Positions 17,617 through 26,870 of a stretch of 64,000 bases of DNA are shown here, one piece after another (position 1 is the stretch's first letter; the number at the start of each line of letters is the position of its first letter). Both the position numbers and the translations under genes were made by a program. The notes beneath the pieces are model-generated. The model did not search any database and had not been told where the DNA came from. It worked only from the letters and a program-made list of their open reading frames with translations. The stretch is from JACKII01 sp963807085 (GTDB lineage Bacteria > Pseudomonadota > Alphaproteobacteria > Bin95). Location: positions 1 through 64,000 of the forward strand of contig CAWEBB010000021.1 in NCBI GenBank assembly GCA_963807085.1. Direction: 5' to 3'.

Positions 17617-18901
17617 GGGCACCTCGAAAAATGTCGCGATCCAGCCGGATCCCGGTAGGATCGCCGATATAGGGGCGATGACTGGGAGGTGCTGATGGGC
17701 CAGATGGGCTTCTTCGACGTTTCGAAACGCTACGCCGGGCTGGACGCGAAGTCGGATCCGCTGGTGAAGCTGAACGCCATCGTCCCCTGGGCGTATTTCC
17801 GGCCGCAGTTGGAAGCGGTCTGGCGCCGGCCGCCGGAGGCCCGAAAATCCAAGGCTGGCCGCAAGCCGTGGGATGTGGTCGTGATGCTCAAGGCGCTCGT
17901 GCTGTGCGAGCTCTACAACCTCTCCGACGAGCAGTTCGAGTACCAGGTGCGCGACCGGCTGTCGTTCATGCGCTTCCTGGGCTTGGGTCTTGAGGATCCG
18001 GTTCCGGACGCGACGACGGTCTGGCAGTACCGCGAGCAGCTGGTCCAGGCTGGAGTTGTCGGTGAGCTGTTCGGCGCATTCGACGGCTACCTGGAGGCCC
18101 AGGGCTGGCTGGCGATGGGCGGGCAGATGATCGACGCCTCGATCGTGCCGGTGCCCAAGCAGCGCAACGGCCGCGATGAGAATGCCGCGATCAAGGCGGG
18201 CGAGACGCCCGAGGGCTGGGACGAGAAGCCGGCGAAGAAGCGCCAGAAGGACACCGACGCGCGCTGGACCAAGAAGCACGGCAAGTCGCACTACGGCTAC
18301 AAGAATCACGTCAACGTCGATCGGCGGCACAAGCTGATCCGCCGCTACAAGGTGACGGACGCGGCGACGCACGACAGCCAGGTCATCGACGACGTGCTGG
18401 ACGACGGCAACACGGCCTCGGACGTCTGGGCGGACAGCGCCTACCGGTCGGCCGAGATTGAGGAGAAGCTGGAAGACCGCGGCCTGAAGAGCCGCATCCA
18501 CCGCAAGGGCCATCGCAACCGCCCACTCAGCAAGCGCGAGAAACAGGGCAACAAGACCCGCTCGAAGGTCCGCGCCCGGGTCGAGCACGTGTTCGGCGCG
18601 CAGACCAACGACATGGGTGGCACGCTGGTGCGCAGCATCGGCATCGCCCGCGCCAAGGCGCGCATCGGCCTGAAGAACCTTGCCTACAACATGCGCCGCG
18701 TGGTCCACCTGAACGGCCTCGCCGCCGCCCGCGGGCCGACGTGAGCGGGGTGGCGACAGCAGAAGTGCGTCTGGAGCGCAGCTGAACGGGCAAAAACAAC
18801 CAAAGAAGGCCGCAAAACGGCGCCCATCGGGGCGTTCAGCGGCGAACGAGGTTCAACATCGGCCCAGAAGCGGCTACGCAGCCGTATTTATCGAAGTGCC
18901 C
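17617..18901 (+). mobile_element. IS5-family element, copy 3 (1285 bp) with TGAT duplication
   Basis: A complete element in the opposite orientation to the other copies. Left end is GGGCACCTCGAAAAAT; right end, read inward, is GGGCACTTCGATAAAT. It is flanked by TGAT at 17613-17616 and 18902-18905, a perfect 4-bp target duplication as expected for IS5. This marks a recent simple transposition and fixes the element ends used for the other copies. Confidence 0.97.
17695..18744 (+). CDS. IS5-family transposase, copy 3
   Basis: A 349-aa DDE transposase, intact. It is closest to copy 2 (NAIVPWAY, FEYQVRD, DDGNTASD, KREKQGNK), with a single visible protein difference, VVGELFGAF. ATG 17695 lies five bases after GGGAGG. 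Since this copy has a fresh target duplication, copy 2 or an identical element elsewhere was probably its recent donor. Confidence 0.93.
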   Translation: MGQMGFFDVSKRYAGLDAKSDPLVKLNAIVPWAYFRPQLEAVWRRPPEARKSKAGRKPWDVVVMLKALVLCELYNLSDEQFEYQVRDRLSFMRFLGLGLEDPVPDATTVWQYREQLVQAGVVGELFGAFDGYLEAQGWLAMGGQMIDASIVPVPKQRNGRDENAAIKAGETPEGWDEKPAKKRQKDTDARWTKKHGKSHYGYKNHVNVDRRHKLIRRYKVTDAATHDSQVIDDVLDDGNTASDVWADSAYRSAEIEEKLEDRGLKSRIHRKGHRNRPLSKREKQGNKTRSKVRARVEHVFGAQTNDMGGTLVRSIGIARAKARIGLKNLAYNMRRVVHLNGLAAARGPT

Positions 18902-19862
18902 TGATGCTCCACATTCCCGATGCCACCATCCATACCCTGCGGGAACTGATGGAACCGGGCAGTCACATCAAGTTCGCACCGCATATTGATAAGCTTGAGG
19001 GTACTGCCCGGCATTTCTTCGAGACGGAGTTTCCGGGCCAGGAGTTTGAGCAAACCAAGAAACAAGTACTGCGCCGCTTGTGGGGTATCCTAGAAAATCA
19101 AACGTTTGAGCGGATGTTCAGCCATCCACGCTCCAAGCTCGATCTGTTTGGCGAAATGAACGCTGGCAAGGTGATCCTGATCAACACGGCCAAGGATCTC
19201 CTAAAAGAGCAAGGGACGGAGATCTTTGGCCGGTTCTTCATCGCTTTGATCGCCCAGGCGGCGCAGGAACGCGCCATCCTGCCGGAGAAAAAGCGCTTAC
19301 CCACCTTCGTCTATATTGATGAGGCCGCCGACTATTTCGACCGCAATGTCGGCATCATCCTCTCGCAGGCGCGCAAGTACAATGTCGGCATAGTGCTGGC
19401 GCACCAGTATCTGGGCCAGTTGGAGCCGAAGCTCCAGGAAGCGGTGGCGGCCAACACGGCCATCAAATTCGCCGGTGGCGTATCCGCCCGTGATGCCCGC
19501 ACCCCGGCGCCGATGCTCTATGCCGATCCGACGCTGATCGAGAGCCAGCCCAAAGGCAGCTTCGCGGCCCATATCCGCGGGGTGACGCCCCATGCCCTGC
19601 CGCTGCGGTTTCCCTTTGGTTACCTGGAGAGCAAGGAACGGATGAGTGACTATGAGCGCCGGGAACTACAGGACCAGATGCGCGACCGCTACGCCGTCCA
19701 CTACACAACTCTCTCTGAGCGGGAGGCCGAGCCGGAACCTGCCGACGCACCCGAATACGCAGCAACAGCGCCGGAAACATCGAAGGCCAGTCAGGCCAAG
19801 AAGAAGCCCAAATCCGCACCGCCGCCGGATGATGGCACGATCGCCGGAGAAAGCTGGTAGCG

Positions 19863-20144
19863 GTGGCACTCGATGCCTTAGGACGGCGCACCCGCCTAGC
19901 CGCCACCTCAACCGGCAAAAGCATCACGCTGCAACCGGCGGACTTGCTGTGGTTCCAGAAACTCTATGAGCGCGGTCCACTGCCATCGTCGTACTTGCTG
20001 GCATACAGCGAAAATCTACGCCTCAGCCAGAAGCGAGCCACCGAACGCCTTACCGACCTGTTCAACGAGGAAACCACCAAACACGGCGGACGCTATCTGG
20101 AGCGCCCAGCCCAGCAATTCCCCACCATCGACAGCCGGTATAAC
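19863..20144 (+). pseudogene. Replication-relaxation-like protein, truncated by IS21
   Basis: A GTG start at 19863, two bases after the ATPase stop, opens about 93 codons: LQPADLLWFQKLYERGPLPSSYLLAY, RATERLTDLFNEE and GGRYLERPAQQFPTIDSRYN. This resembles the N-terminal winged-helix part of plasmid/ICE replication-relaxation proteins. Homology stops at the junction with the IS21 remnant near 20145; the rest is not in the window. Third member of the conjugation-like operon. Confidence 0.6.
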
Positions 20145-21311
20145 CTTTGCGTTCAAGAACTGGCACATAATGCCAGGGGTCGTAGATCGTCCGGTCACGT
20201 CCAAAGACACGGTCATGCTCGCCGACGATCTCGCCGTCTTGCAAGAGCACGATTCTGGTCGCGTAGGCGCGCAACTGCACCGGACGCCCCGCCGCTGTCG
20301 CCGACACGCTGTAGCGGTTGCGGTCGAAGGTCACGAGGCAGGTCTTCGACACCGCGGCCGTAATCTCGTGGAAGCCGCGGAACGGCCCCTGCAACGTCAC
20401 CAGCGCCGCACGCTCTTCCTCGAAGATCTGCAGGACCGTCCGGTCCTTGAACTCGGGGTGTCGGGCTGATCCGGCATGGGCGGGAACGCGCTCATGCAGC
20501 ACCGCGTTCAGCTCGGCATAATCGTGGACGCGCAGCCGGGGCGTGAAGTAGCGTTGGCGCGAGAGCTTCACCTGGTTCTCGACCTGACCCTTCTCCCAGC
20601 CAGAAGCGGGAGAGCACGCCGTCGGCTCGACCAGATGATGCGAACACATCCTCTCGAAGCGGGCGTTGAAGCGCCGCTCCTTGCCGATCAGGATCGCATC
20701 GACCGCCGTCGACATGTTGTCATGGATTCCACGCACGCACGCGCCGCCAAAATGAGCGAACGCCTCATCATGGGCGTCGAACACCATCTCCTGGCTCTCA
20801 CGTGGATAGGCGATCAGGAACGGCATGCGGCTGTGGCAAAGCCGGAAATGCGCGACCTTGATCTTGGTCGTCAACCCCACCGATCACCACAAACCCGTGG
20901 CTCCAGTCGAACTGGCAGGCCTCACCCGGCGCGAACCTCAGCGGAACAAAGGCGTTCGCCAGCCCTGTCGTTCGCGCCTCCCGCCAGCGCTTCGCGTAGC
21001 GCCGCACGCTGTCGTAGCCGCCCTCGTAGCCCTCGCGCCGCAGATCGTCCAAAAATCCGCGTCAGCTGAAACCGCTCCCGCTTCGATCTCTTCTCGTTCG
21101 TCTCCAGCATCGCCTCAAGGCGATCGACGAACGCTCCGAGCTTCGGAAACGGTTGCGTCGGCCTCTCGCAGCTGAACGCCGTCTCGCATGAGCGCAGGAT
21201 CTTCCGCACCCAGTTCCGGCTCGGACACCGCTCCCGGCTGATCTGCTTGATTCCTTTGCCATGCACAAAATGGTCACGACGGACCTTCGCAATCGTCTCC
21301 ACGCACATCAT
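20145..21311 (-). pseudogene. istA: IS21-family transposase IstA, frameshifted and truncated
   Basis: Start at ATG 21311 (MMCVETIAKVRRDHFVHGKG). Three frames are needed. The first ends near RFQLTRIF (about 21060). The second holds DDLRREGYEGGYDSVRRYAKRW and FAPGEACQFDWSH (first catalytic Asp). The third starts near 20875 with KIKVAHFRLCHSRMPFLIAYP and includes NMSTAVDAILIGKERRFN and GWEKGQVENQV. The C-terminus is cut after WHYVPVLERK by the junction with the replication-relaxation gene. Not functional. Confidence 0.82.
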
Positions 21312-21431
21312 CCCCGATCTCGCATCGACCTTCTTCTTTGAAAGCCAAAGCCGCTGCACAATCGCAGGGAGGGGTCAATTTTGGACGCCGATATCCCCGC
21401 TCAGGGGGTCATTCTTGCGCGCCGATCTACA
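20145..21431 (-). mobile_element. IS21-family element, istA end
   Basis: A piece of an IS21-type element covering the upstream end and istA. The right end at about 21370-21431 reads, inward on the minus strand, TGTAGATCGGCGCGCAAGAA followed by a region with TGACCCCCTGAGCGGGG, typical of IS21 ends. It abuts an IS1380 transposase fragment. The istB gene and the other end are missing. Confidence 0.78.
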
Positions 21432-21433
21432 CT

Positions 21434-22360
21434 CGGCTCCAGCTGTCCCGCGTGGTCCAGCGGAAGTCGGCGAAGCGCCGGGCGGGCCTGCCGGTGCGCT
21501 CAGCCTCTTCCTCTGCCCAGGCCAGGTCAACGTAGATCCGGTCCACCAGACGGGAATTGCGCGCCAGACCGAAAAGATAATCGACCCGGTTGGCCTCACA
21601 CCAGGCCATGAGCTCTTCGCGTGCAAAGCCGCTGTCGCCGCGCAGCAGGATGCGCACCCGAGGCCAACGCTCGCGGATGTGCCGGACAATCCGGGCGATC
21701 TCGTCGGCTGCACCGGCGCTGGCGTCGATATTGGCGCGCCGAAGCTTGGCCGCCAGCAAATGCTCGCCACAGAACACATAAAGCGGCAGGTAGCAGTAGC
21801 AATCGTAGTAACCGTGAAAGAAGCGCCCCTCCTGGCGCCCGTGGATCGGGTCGTCCGTGGCGTCCAGGTCGAGCGTGATGCGTGCCGGTGGCCTGGTGTG
21901 CGCGTCCAGGAACAGATCGACGAACACATTCTCAATCGCCTTGGGATCGTGGGCGATCTTGCGGTAGCGGTCGTTGCAGACCGGCGCTTGCTCCAGGCGG
22001 TTCAGCGTGCTCTTGCCCGCCAGCGGCGCGCAGGTGGACCGGCGCGCTTCCAGTCGGCCGAGAACGGGGCCGAGCACCGGATCGTGGCGCAGGTCGTCGT
22101 GATCGACCAGATCCTCATAGCCGAGCGCGATGGCGAACACGCGCTGGCCTATCAGCGTGCGCACGTCGTGGACCACCCGCTCAGCCGCCCGGCCATCGGT
22201 GAAACAGGCAGCAAAGCGCCAGATTAACCGCCCGGTCCGTCGCCCCCAGCAGCAACGCTCCGGCATCCGAACTGATCGCCCCGCCACCGAAATCGGCGAC
22301 CACGTCGCGACGATCGAGGCGTGCAAATAGCATGGCTTCCCGGTTACACTCTGTCCGCAT
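21434..22360 (-). pseudogene. IS1380-family transposase, frameshifted and truncated
   Basis: The normal start is ATG 22360 (MRTECNREAM). Compared with the fragment at the left edge of the window, five bases (GTCGA) are missing near 22220, shifting the frame; the correct frame resumes at FAACFTDGRAAERVVHDV. Catalytic blocks LDATDDPIHG and GDSGFAREELM are present. It ends at TRDSWSR, about two-thirds of full length, at the IS21 junction. Confidence 0.85.
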
Positions 22361-22455
22361 TGGGGCTGCTCCTGAAGTCGGGTCAAGTGTATGTCCACAC
22401 TCACATTTTCCCCGATCTTATGCCCCGATGCACCTATCCTCGTGAGAAATGCAGG
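21434..22455 (-). mobile_element. IS1380-family element, upstream two-thirds
   Basis: Third IS1380 piece. The outer end at 22441-22455 matches the one at 255-269. The downstream part is missing, cut at 21434 by the IS21 end, which probably inserted into this copy. The flanking bases after the end are TTAG rather than CTAG. Confidence 0.82.
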
Positions 22456-22460
22456 TTAGC

Positions 22461-22720
22461 TCATCTCACAATCAAGGCAGCCTGCCCCAGAAAAAGCGGT
22501 ATCAGCCATTTGAGCAGATTGGCCTTCTGGTTGAGGATGTCCTGTGTCCGTTCCGCCTTCACGCTGGGAGCCTCTGCGCACACGTCATAAATCCTGCGCA
22601 GGTTCGTACTGCAGGTTCGCTTCCACGGTATCCAATCTGGCTTTCGGGCGCCGGATGTCCCCATTGTTGTCAAACAGCCCCACCATGCCTGATCCAACGC
22701 ATGGGCCGAGGCCTCCACCT
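22461..22720 (-). pseudogene. DUF1640-like coiled-coil/TM protein, C-terminal fragment
   Basis: The C-terminal part reads SVKAERTQDILNQKANLLKW then LIPLFLGQAALIVR, a coiled coil leading into one membrane helix, as in DUF1640-type small proteins of mobile elements. Upstream, a different frame (GDIRRPKARLDTVEANLQYE) continues the coiled coil, so one frameshift near 22590 is likely. It lies just beyond the last IS and marks the right margin of the decayed island. Confidence 0.45.
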
Positions 22721-22738
22721 GCAGTTCGGAAAACCCGC

Positions 22739-23617
22739 CTAGGCCGCTCCCTCTATCGCCGCGATCAACGCAAGAGTCCGCCGCGCTTTCTCCACAATTG
22801 GATAGTCGACGAAATAGCCCTCCACCTGGATGGAGGCGGAACCTGCCGCCTCTGCCTCTTCGAACGCCGCCACGATTTTGCGGGCATAGGCGACGTCTTC
22901 CGCGCTCGGCGTGAAGGCGCTGTTTGCAGCCTCGATCTGCCCCGGATGGATGCAGAGCTTGCCCTGGAATCCCAGCGCCTGGACGCTGGCGCAGGAGGTG
23001 GCAAAGGCATCCGCTTCGCGCAGATGAATAAAGACAGAGTCGATGGGCGGCTCCAGGCCCGCCGCGCGGGAAACGCTGACAACCGCGTGCCGCATCGGCA
23101 GCAATTCCGCCTCGCCCAGGCTCCACGTGCGGCCGATGTCGAGCGTGTAGTCTCCAGCTCCGAATGACAGGCGCTTTACCCGGGTGCCGGCGGTGGCGAT
23201 GCTCATCATAGCCTGCTCGCCCCTGGCGGTTTCGATGATCGGCAGCAGGTCGATCGTGCCCTCCGTCAGCCCTGCCTCGCGCTCCACCTGGGCCAGCAGC
23301 CAGTCGGCGGTTTGCAGTTCGGCGGCGCTTTCGACTTTGGGCAGCATGATGCCATCCAGCCAAGGGCCGACCACCGCCTGGAAATCGCCATAGGCAAAGG
23401 GCGTGGAAAGCGCATTCACCCGCACATAGCCAAGCGGCCGCCGCGGCTCGGGACGCGCCTTCAGCGCCTCGACTACCGTCTGGCGCGTGGCAGGCTTTTC
23501 GGCGATCGCGACGGCGTCCTCCAGGTCGAGGATCACGGCGTCCGCGCCCGCATCGAACACCTTCTCGACCTTGCGCGGGTGATTGCCGGGCGAAAACAGC
23601 ATGGTGCGGAACGGCAT
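22739..23617 (-). CDS. CitE/HpcH-HpaI-type CoA lyase (malyl-/citramalyl-CoA lyase-like)
   Basis: A 292-aa TIM-barrel lyase of the citrate lyase beta-subunit family, cleaving or condensing a CoA ester such as malyl-CoA with Mg2+. Motifs: LFSPGNHPRKVEKVFDAGAD near the N-terminus, DLEDAVA with the metal-region acidic residues, YVRVNAL, MLPKVESAAEL, PIIETARG and the C-terminal GKLCIHPGQIEAAN. The start at 23617 was chosen because AGAGGCG precedes ATG and homology begins MPFRTMLFSPG. The substrate cannot be told from sequence. First ordinary chromosomal gene after the island. Confidence 0.88.
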   Translation of the reverse strand: MPFRTMLFSPGNHPRKVEKVFDAGADAVILDLEDAVAIAEKPATRQTVVEALKARPEPRRPLGYVRVNALSTPFAYGDFQAVVGPWLDGIMLPKVESAAELQTADWLLAQVEREAGLTEGTIDLLPIIETARGEQAMMSIATAGTRVKRLSFGAGDYTLDIGRTWSLGEAELLPMRHAVVSVSRAAGLEPPIDSVFIHLREADAFATSCASVQALGFQGKLCIHPGQIEAANSAFTPSAEDVAYARKIVAAFEEAEAAGSASIQVEGYFVDYPIVEKARRTLALIAAIEGAA

Positions 23618-23721
23618 CAAAGCGCCTCTGGCCGGGGAGGAGAATGAAGGCGGCATCCTAATCAACCCGCCGCAAAGGCCAAGCCTCTTGCGATAGGAGA
23701 ATTATTTCCTATATCACACAT

Positions 23722-23979
23722 ATGAGCGATTTAAACTCTCCGCACGACCGCCGCCTGATGCTTGAAGCCAGTTTCGACGGTCCCATCCCGAGCCGCCGGC
23801 TGGCCGAACCTATGCCGGCCTGGAAGCCCGCCGACGCCAGCCTGGTAATGCGGCGCATTGGCGAGCGCCGCCTGGCGCTGACGGCAGGACAGGCGCGGAC
23901 AGACGAAACCCTGGCCCTGCTCAGCCGCCATTTGGCTTGGCTGGTCGCGCACGACAGGCGCGATATACGCAAACGCTAG
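23722..23979 (+). CDS. Small hypothetical protein, 85 aa
   Basis: A soluble, Arg/Leu/Ala-rich 85-aa frame with codon use like its neighbours, preceded by an AT-rich promoter-like stretch (TATTTCCTATATCACA). It is divergent from the CitE-like gene and tail-to-tail with the RNA methyltransferase, whose stop it overlaps by four bases. No family recognised and no clear ribosome site, so its reality is moderately supported. Confidence 0.5.
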   Translation: MSDLNSPHDRRLMLEASFDGPIPSRRLAEPMPAWKPADASLVMRRIGERRLALTAGQARTDETLALLSRHLAWLVAHDRRDIRKR

Positions 23980-25244
23980 GCTCGGTCCGCCTTCCGCAGA
24001 AACAAGCCCACCACCTCCAGGTGCGGGGTGTAGACGAACTGGTCGACCGGCGTCACATGGGCAAGCTCGAACCCCGCCTCTGCCAGCATCGCGCCGTCGC
24101 GGGCGAAGCTGGCAGGGTTGCAGGAGACATAGACAATGGCGGGAACCTGGCTTTCGCACAGCAGTTCAACTTGAGCGGCCGCGCCGCCTCGCGGCGGATC
24201 GAGCAGCACGAGGTCCATGCCGGCCAATTCGGTCGGCCGCAGCGGCTGGCGCACCAGATCGCGTACATGCCCGGAAATCCGTCCGCCGAAACCGTTGCGC
24301 CCGGCCGCCTGGGTCAACGCCTTGACCATGTCGACTGCGCCTTCATAAGCCGCGACCCGGAAGCCCGCTGCCGCCAGGGGGAGGCCGAACGCGCCGCATC
24401 CCGCATATAACTCCACAACCTTGCCGGTGCCGGGCGGCATCAGTTCCTGCACCGCCTGGCGCAGCGCCCGCTCCCCGTCCTGCGACGGTTGCAGAAAGGC
24501 GCCGGGCGGCGGATGGGCAGGAATGTCGCCGAACCGCACCTGCGGCGCATCGAATTCCACCACCACTTCCGGCTCCGAGCGTTCGTCCTTTTGCAGGCTG
24601 AGGCGGGTAAAGCCTTCGGCCCCGGCGAAATCTACCAGCAGCATCCGGACAGGCGTGCTGAGATTGATGCGGCCAACCAGCAGCAGGTCCAGGCCGTTCT
24701 CGGCGGCCACGATCTCCACGTCGCACGATTGCTTCGGCTTCAATAGCTGCCCCAGCAAGGCGCGCAGCGGCTCCAGCTTGGCGACGATGGCCGGCACCGC
24801 CACGCTGCAGGTCGAAAGATCGATGATCTGATTGCTTTCCCGCCGGTTGAAGCCCAGCACGGCGCTGCCCCGGCGCCCGACCGCGGCAAAGCGCAGGCGC
24901 CGCCGCTCCGGCTCGCACAGCACCAGGTCGCCGACCACGTCCGTTGGCAGACCGCGCCGCTGCAGCGCTTCCAGCAACAGGCCGCGCTTCCACTCGGCAT
25001 AGGCCTGCTCGGTCAGATGCTGCACGGCACAGCCACCGCACTGGCCGAAATGCGGGCATGGCGGCTCGGCGCGATCGGCAGAGGCAGACAGGCGCTCCAC
25101 CGGCTTCGCCACGAAGCCGTCACCGCGGGGTTTCCCGAGCCGCACCAGAGTCCGCTCGCCCGGCAAGGCATTGGGCACGAACACCGGGCCGGCCTCGGTC
25201 TCGGCGATACCGTCGCCGCGGGCGCCGAGGCGATCGATCACCAC
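23976..25244 (-). CDS. TrmA/RlmD-family RNA (uracil-C5) methyltransferase
   Basis: A 422-aa SAM-dependent enzyme of the TrmA/RlmC/RlmD family, methylating uridine C5 in rRNA or tRNA. An N-terminal TRAM-like domain is followed by the iron-sulfur cysteines C63, C69 and C72 (CPHFGQCGGC), with a fourth in DLSTCSVAV. The Rossmann motif is VVELYAGCGAFGLPLA; then LDPPRGGA and the nucleophile block YVSCNPASFARD. The start is a GTG at 25244; upstream the same frame runs through a 15-bp tandem repeat to a stop, with no ATG. Which U is modified cannot be decided. Confidence 0.87.
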   Translation of the reverse strand: MVIDRLGARGDGIAETEAGPVFVPNALPGERTLVRLGKPRGDGFVAKPVERLSASADRAEPPCPHFGQCGGCAVQHLTEQAYAEWKRGLLLEALQRRGLPTDVVGDLVLCEPERRRLRFAAVGRRGSAVLGFNRRESNQIIDLSTCSVAVPAIVAKLEPLRALLGQLLKPKQSCDVEIVAAENGLDLLLVGRINLSTPVRMLLVDFAGAEGFTRLSLQKDERSEPEVVVEFDAPQVRFGDIPAHPPPGAFLQPSQDGERALRQAVQELMPPGTGKVVELYAGCGAFGLPLAAAGFRVAAYEGAVDMVKALTQAAGRNGFGGRISGHVRDLVRQPLRPTELAGMDLVLLDPPRGGAAAQVELLCESQVPAIVYVSCNPASFARDGAMLAEAGFELAHVTPVDQFVYTPHLEVVGLFLRKADRA

Positions 25245-25270
25245 CTCCGCGGCGCGGTCGGGGCGTGCGT

Positions 25271-25330
25271 CTTGGTAGGGGCCGTCTTGGTAGGGGCCGT
25301 CTTGGTAGGGGCCGTCTTGGTGGGGGCATT
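25271..25330. repeat. 15-bp tandem repeat, four copies
   Basis: CTTGGTAGGGGCCGT occurs at 25271, 25286 and 25301, with a slightly changed fourth unit at 25316. The 15-base period keeps reading frame. It lies between tlyA and the RNA methyltransferase start; read in the methyltransferase frame it gives a DGPYQ-type repeat, in another frame TAPTK. Likely prone to slippage and length variation. Confidence 0.9.
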
Positions 25331-25346
25331 TTTAGCCGGGGCGGGA

Positions 25347-26087
25347 CTAGAGGGGCCATTGGGCACTCAGCAGGAACTCCACATTTCCTTCGGGCCCTTT
25401 GATCGGGCTTTCGACCATTCCCTGAACCAGCCAGCCCTGACCTTCAACCCATTCTTTGACGCGCCGGCAGACTGCCTGATGCACGGCCGGGTCGCGCACC
25501 ACCCCGCCCTTGCCCACATGCTCACGTCCGGCCTCGAACTGCGGCTTGATCAAGGTAACCAGCCGAGCACCCGGCTTGGTCAAGGCCAGGGACGCCGGCA
25601 ATACGGTGGCGAGTCCGATAAAGCTGGCGTCGCAGACCACCCAATCGATGGGTTCGGGGATATGGTCGGCGGTCAGGTGGCGGGCGTTCGTGCGCTCCAG
25701 CACGATTACTCGCTCGTCCTGGCGCAGGCTCCATGCAAGTTGACCGTGACCGACATCGACCGCATAGACTCTGGCCGCACCATGCTCCAGCAATACATGC
25801 GTGAAGCCGCCGGTGGACGCGCCCACATCGAGACACACCGCGCCGGCGGGCGAGAGGGCGAACGCTTCCAGCGCATGCACCAGTTTCAGGCCGCCGCGGC
25901 TGACCCAGGGGTGATCGCGGCCCCTCACCTCCAGCGGAATGTCGGGCTTGAGCGGCGTGCCCGGCTTGTCCAGCCGCTTTTCGCCCGAGAACACGTTGCC
26001 GGCCAAAACCAAAGCCTGCGCCCGCGTCCGGCTTTCGGCCAGCCCGCGGTCCACCAGCATTTGGTCCAGGCGCTGTTTCTTGTTCAT
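25347..26087 (-). CDS. tlyA: TlyA-family rRNA (cytidine-2'-O)-methyltransferase
   Basis: A 246-aa TlyA/HemA-type protein that 2'-O-methylates cytidines in ribosomal RNA. Residues 1-60 form an S4 RNA-binding domain (QRLDQMLVDRGLAESRTRAQ). A RrmJ-like SAM domain follows (LDVGASTGGFTHVLLEHGA, VVCDASFIGL, LIKPQFEAGREHV). Length matches the family. The stop is about 100 bp before the RNA methyltransferase start on the same strand, so the two RNA-modification genes likely form an operon. Confidence 0.93.
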   Translation of the reverse strand: MNKKQRLDQMLVDRGLAESRTRAQALVLAGNVFSGEKRLDKPGTPLKPDIPLEVRGRDHPWVSRGGLKLVHALEAFALSPAGAVCLDVGASTGGFTHVLLEHGAARVYAVDVGHGQLAWSLRQDERVIVLERTNARHLTADHIPEPIDWVVCDASFIGLATVLPASLALTKPGARLVTLIKPQFEAGREHVGKGGVVRDPAVHQAVCRRVKEWVEGQGWLVQGMVESPIKGPEGNVEFLLSAQWPL

Positions 26088-26106
26088 CGCTGCTTTCGCA
26101 TCTCAC

Positions 26107-26220
26107 GAACCCCTCACCCTAAGCCGCGCCACCAAGCGCGAGTCGAAGGGGCCAAGCCTTACAGTGTCGCCATCCTTCGACTGACGCCGTGCGGGCGTCG
26201 CTCAGGATGAAGGTGTGGGC
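26107..26220. repeat. Palindromic intergenic repeat pair
   Basis: Two adjoining imperfect palindromes of a style common in alphaproteobacterial intergenic DNA. The first begins CCTCACCCTAAGCC and ends at GTCGAAGGGG. The second is CATCCTTCGACTGACGCC, loop GTGC, GGGCGTCGCTCAGGATG. They sit between tlyA and the divergent Rid gene. Confidence 0.65.
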
Positions 26221-26284
26221 AGGGCAGAAGGTTAACTGATATATGGGGGCAGAATTCATCCCCCACGCAAGAGGAACCTTTGCC

Positions 26285-26743
26285 ATGAGCGTCGAAGCCC
26301 GCCTGAACGATCTTGGCCTGACCCTGCCGGACGCGCCGAAGCCGGTCGCAAACTATGTGCCGGTGGTGCGTACCGGCAACCTGCTGTTTGTCTCCGGCCA
26401 GGTGCCGGCCGCAATGGGCAAGGCCGCGAAAGGCAGGCTTGGCGCCGATCTTTCGGTCGAGCAGGGCCAGGAGATCGCCCGTGCCTGCGCGCTCGCCATT
26501 CTGGCCCAGGTCAAGGCCGAGTGCGGCTCGCTGGACAAGATCAAGCGGGTGGTCAAGCTCGGCGGCTTCGTCGCCTGCACGCACGAATTCGGCGACCATC
26601 CGGCGGTGATCAACGGCGCCAGCGACCTGATGGTCGACCTGCTGGGCGATGCCGGCAAGCATGCCCGCTTCGCCGTCGGCTCCGCCAGCCTGCCGCTCGG
26701 TTTTGCGGTGGAGGTGGACGCGGTGGTGGAGGTGGCGGGCTGA
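26285..26743 (+). CDS. RidA/YjgF-family protein
   Basis: A 152-aa Rid-family protein; members deaminate reactive enamine/imine intermediates or act in related catabolic steps. Blocks: NYVPVVRTGNLLFVSGQVP, RACALAILAQVKAECGSLDKI, VVKLGGFVACTHEFGDHPAV and ARFAVGSASLPLGFAVEVDAVV. The Arg of the usual C-terminal R-x-A-V motif is present (HARFAVG). ATG 26285 follows AAGAGGAACC. It belongs to the longer YjgF/UK114-like subgroup rather than canonical RidA of about 130 aa. Confidence 0.88.
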   Translation: MSVEARLNDLGLTLPDAPKPVANYVPVVRTGNLLFVSGQVPAAMGKAAKGRLGADLSVEQGQEIARACALAILAQVKAECGSLDKIKRVVKLGGFVACTHEFGDHPAVINGASDLMVDLLGDAGKHARFAVGSASLPLGFAVEVDAVVEVAG

Positions 26744-26760
26744 CACTCGCGCCTCTGCAT

Positions 26761-26789
26761 TCCCGGCCGCGCATAGGCGCGAGCCGGGA
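26761..26789. terminator. GC-rich hairpin between convergent genes
   Basis: TCCCGGC and GCCGGGA pair around a GC-rich inner stem at 26761-26789. It lies between the convergent Rid gene and the enoyl-CoA hydratase, without a T-run. A bidirectional terminator or a palindromic repeat unit is possible. Confidence 0.45.
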
Positions 26790-26870
26790 CCGCTTGCCGC
26801 CGTGCTCCGCGGCCCCGGGTCTCCGCCGGCTGAACGCAGGGTTCGCCCGAGGATACAGGGAAAAGCTGCC

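Larger units (their letters stand above)
16430..19860 (+). pseudogene. Coupling-protein (VirD4/TraD-like) ATPase, broken by TGA and IS5
   Basis: Removing IS5 copy 3 and one TGAT repeat joins the two halves in frame (RYVTRLM + LHIPDATIHTLREL). The full gene would be 714 codons, starting at ATG 16430 directly after the preceding stop. It has Walker A GSGHGKSQT at about residue 268, Walker B IVVIDGQGD at about 300, and a late acidic block TFVYIDEAADYF at about 532, the pattern of conjugative coupling or HerA/TraD-type ATPases. The tail is Pro/Lys/Ala-rich. Codon 42 is an in-frame TGA (16553-16555) between VRHDL and GEAERK. A shorter product could start at GTG 16601 but is still cut by the IS. 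Confidence 0.85.

Noticed and set aside
20363..21175. Plus-strand frames across the IS21 region
   Set aside because: They are antisense to istA, whose conserved blocks are clear on the minus strand.
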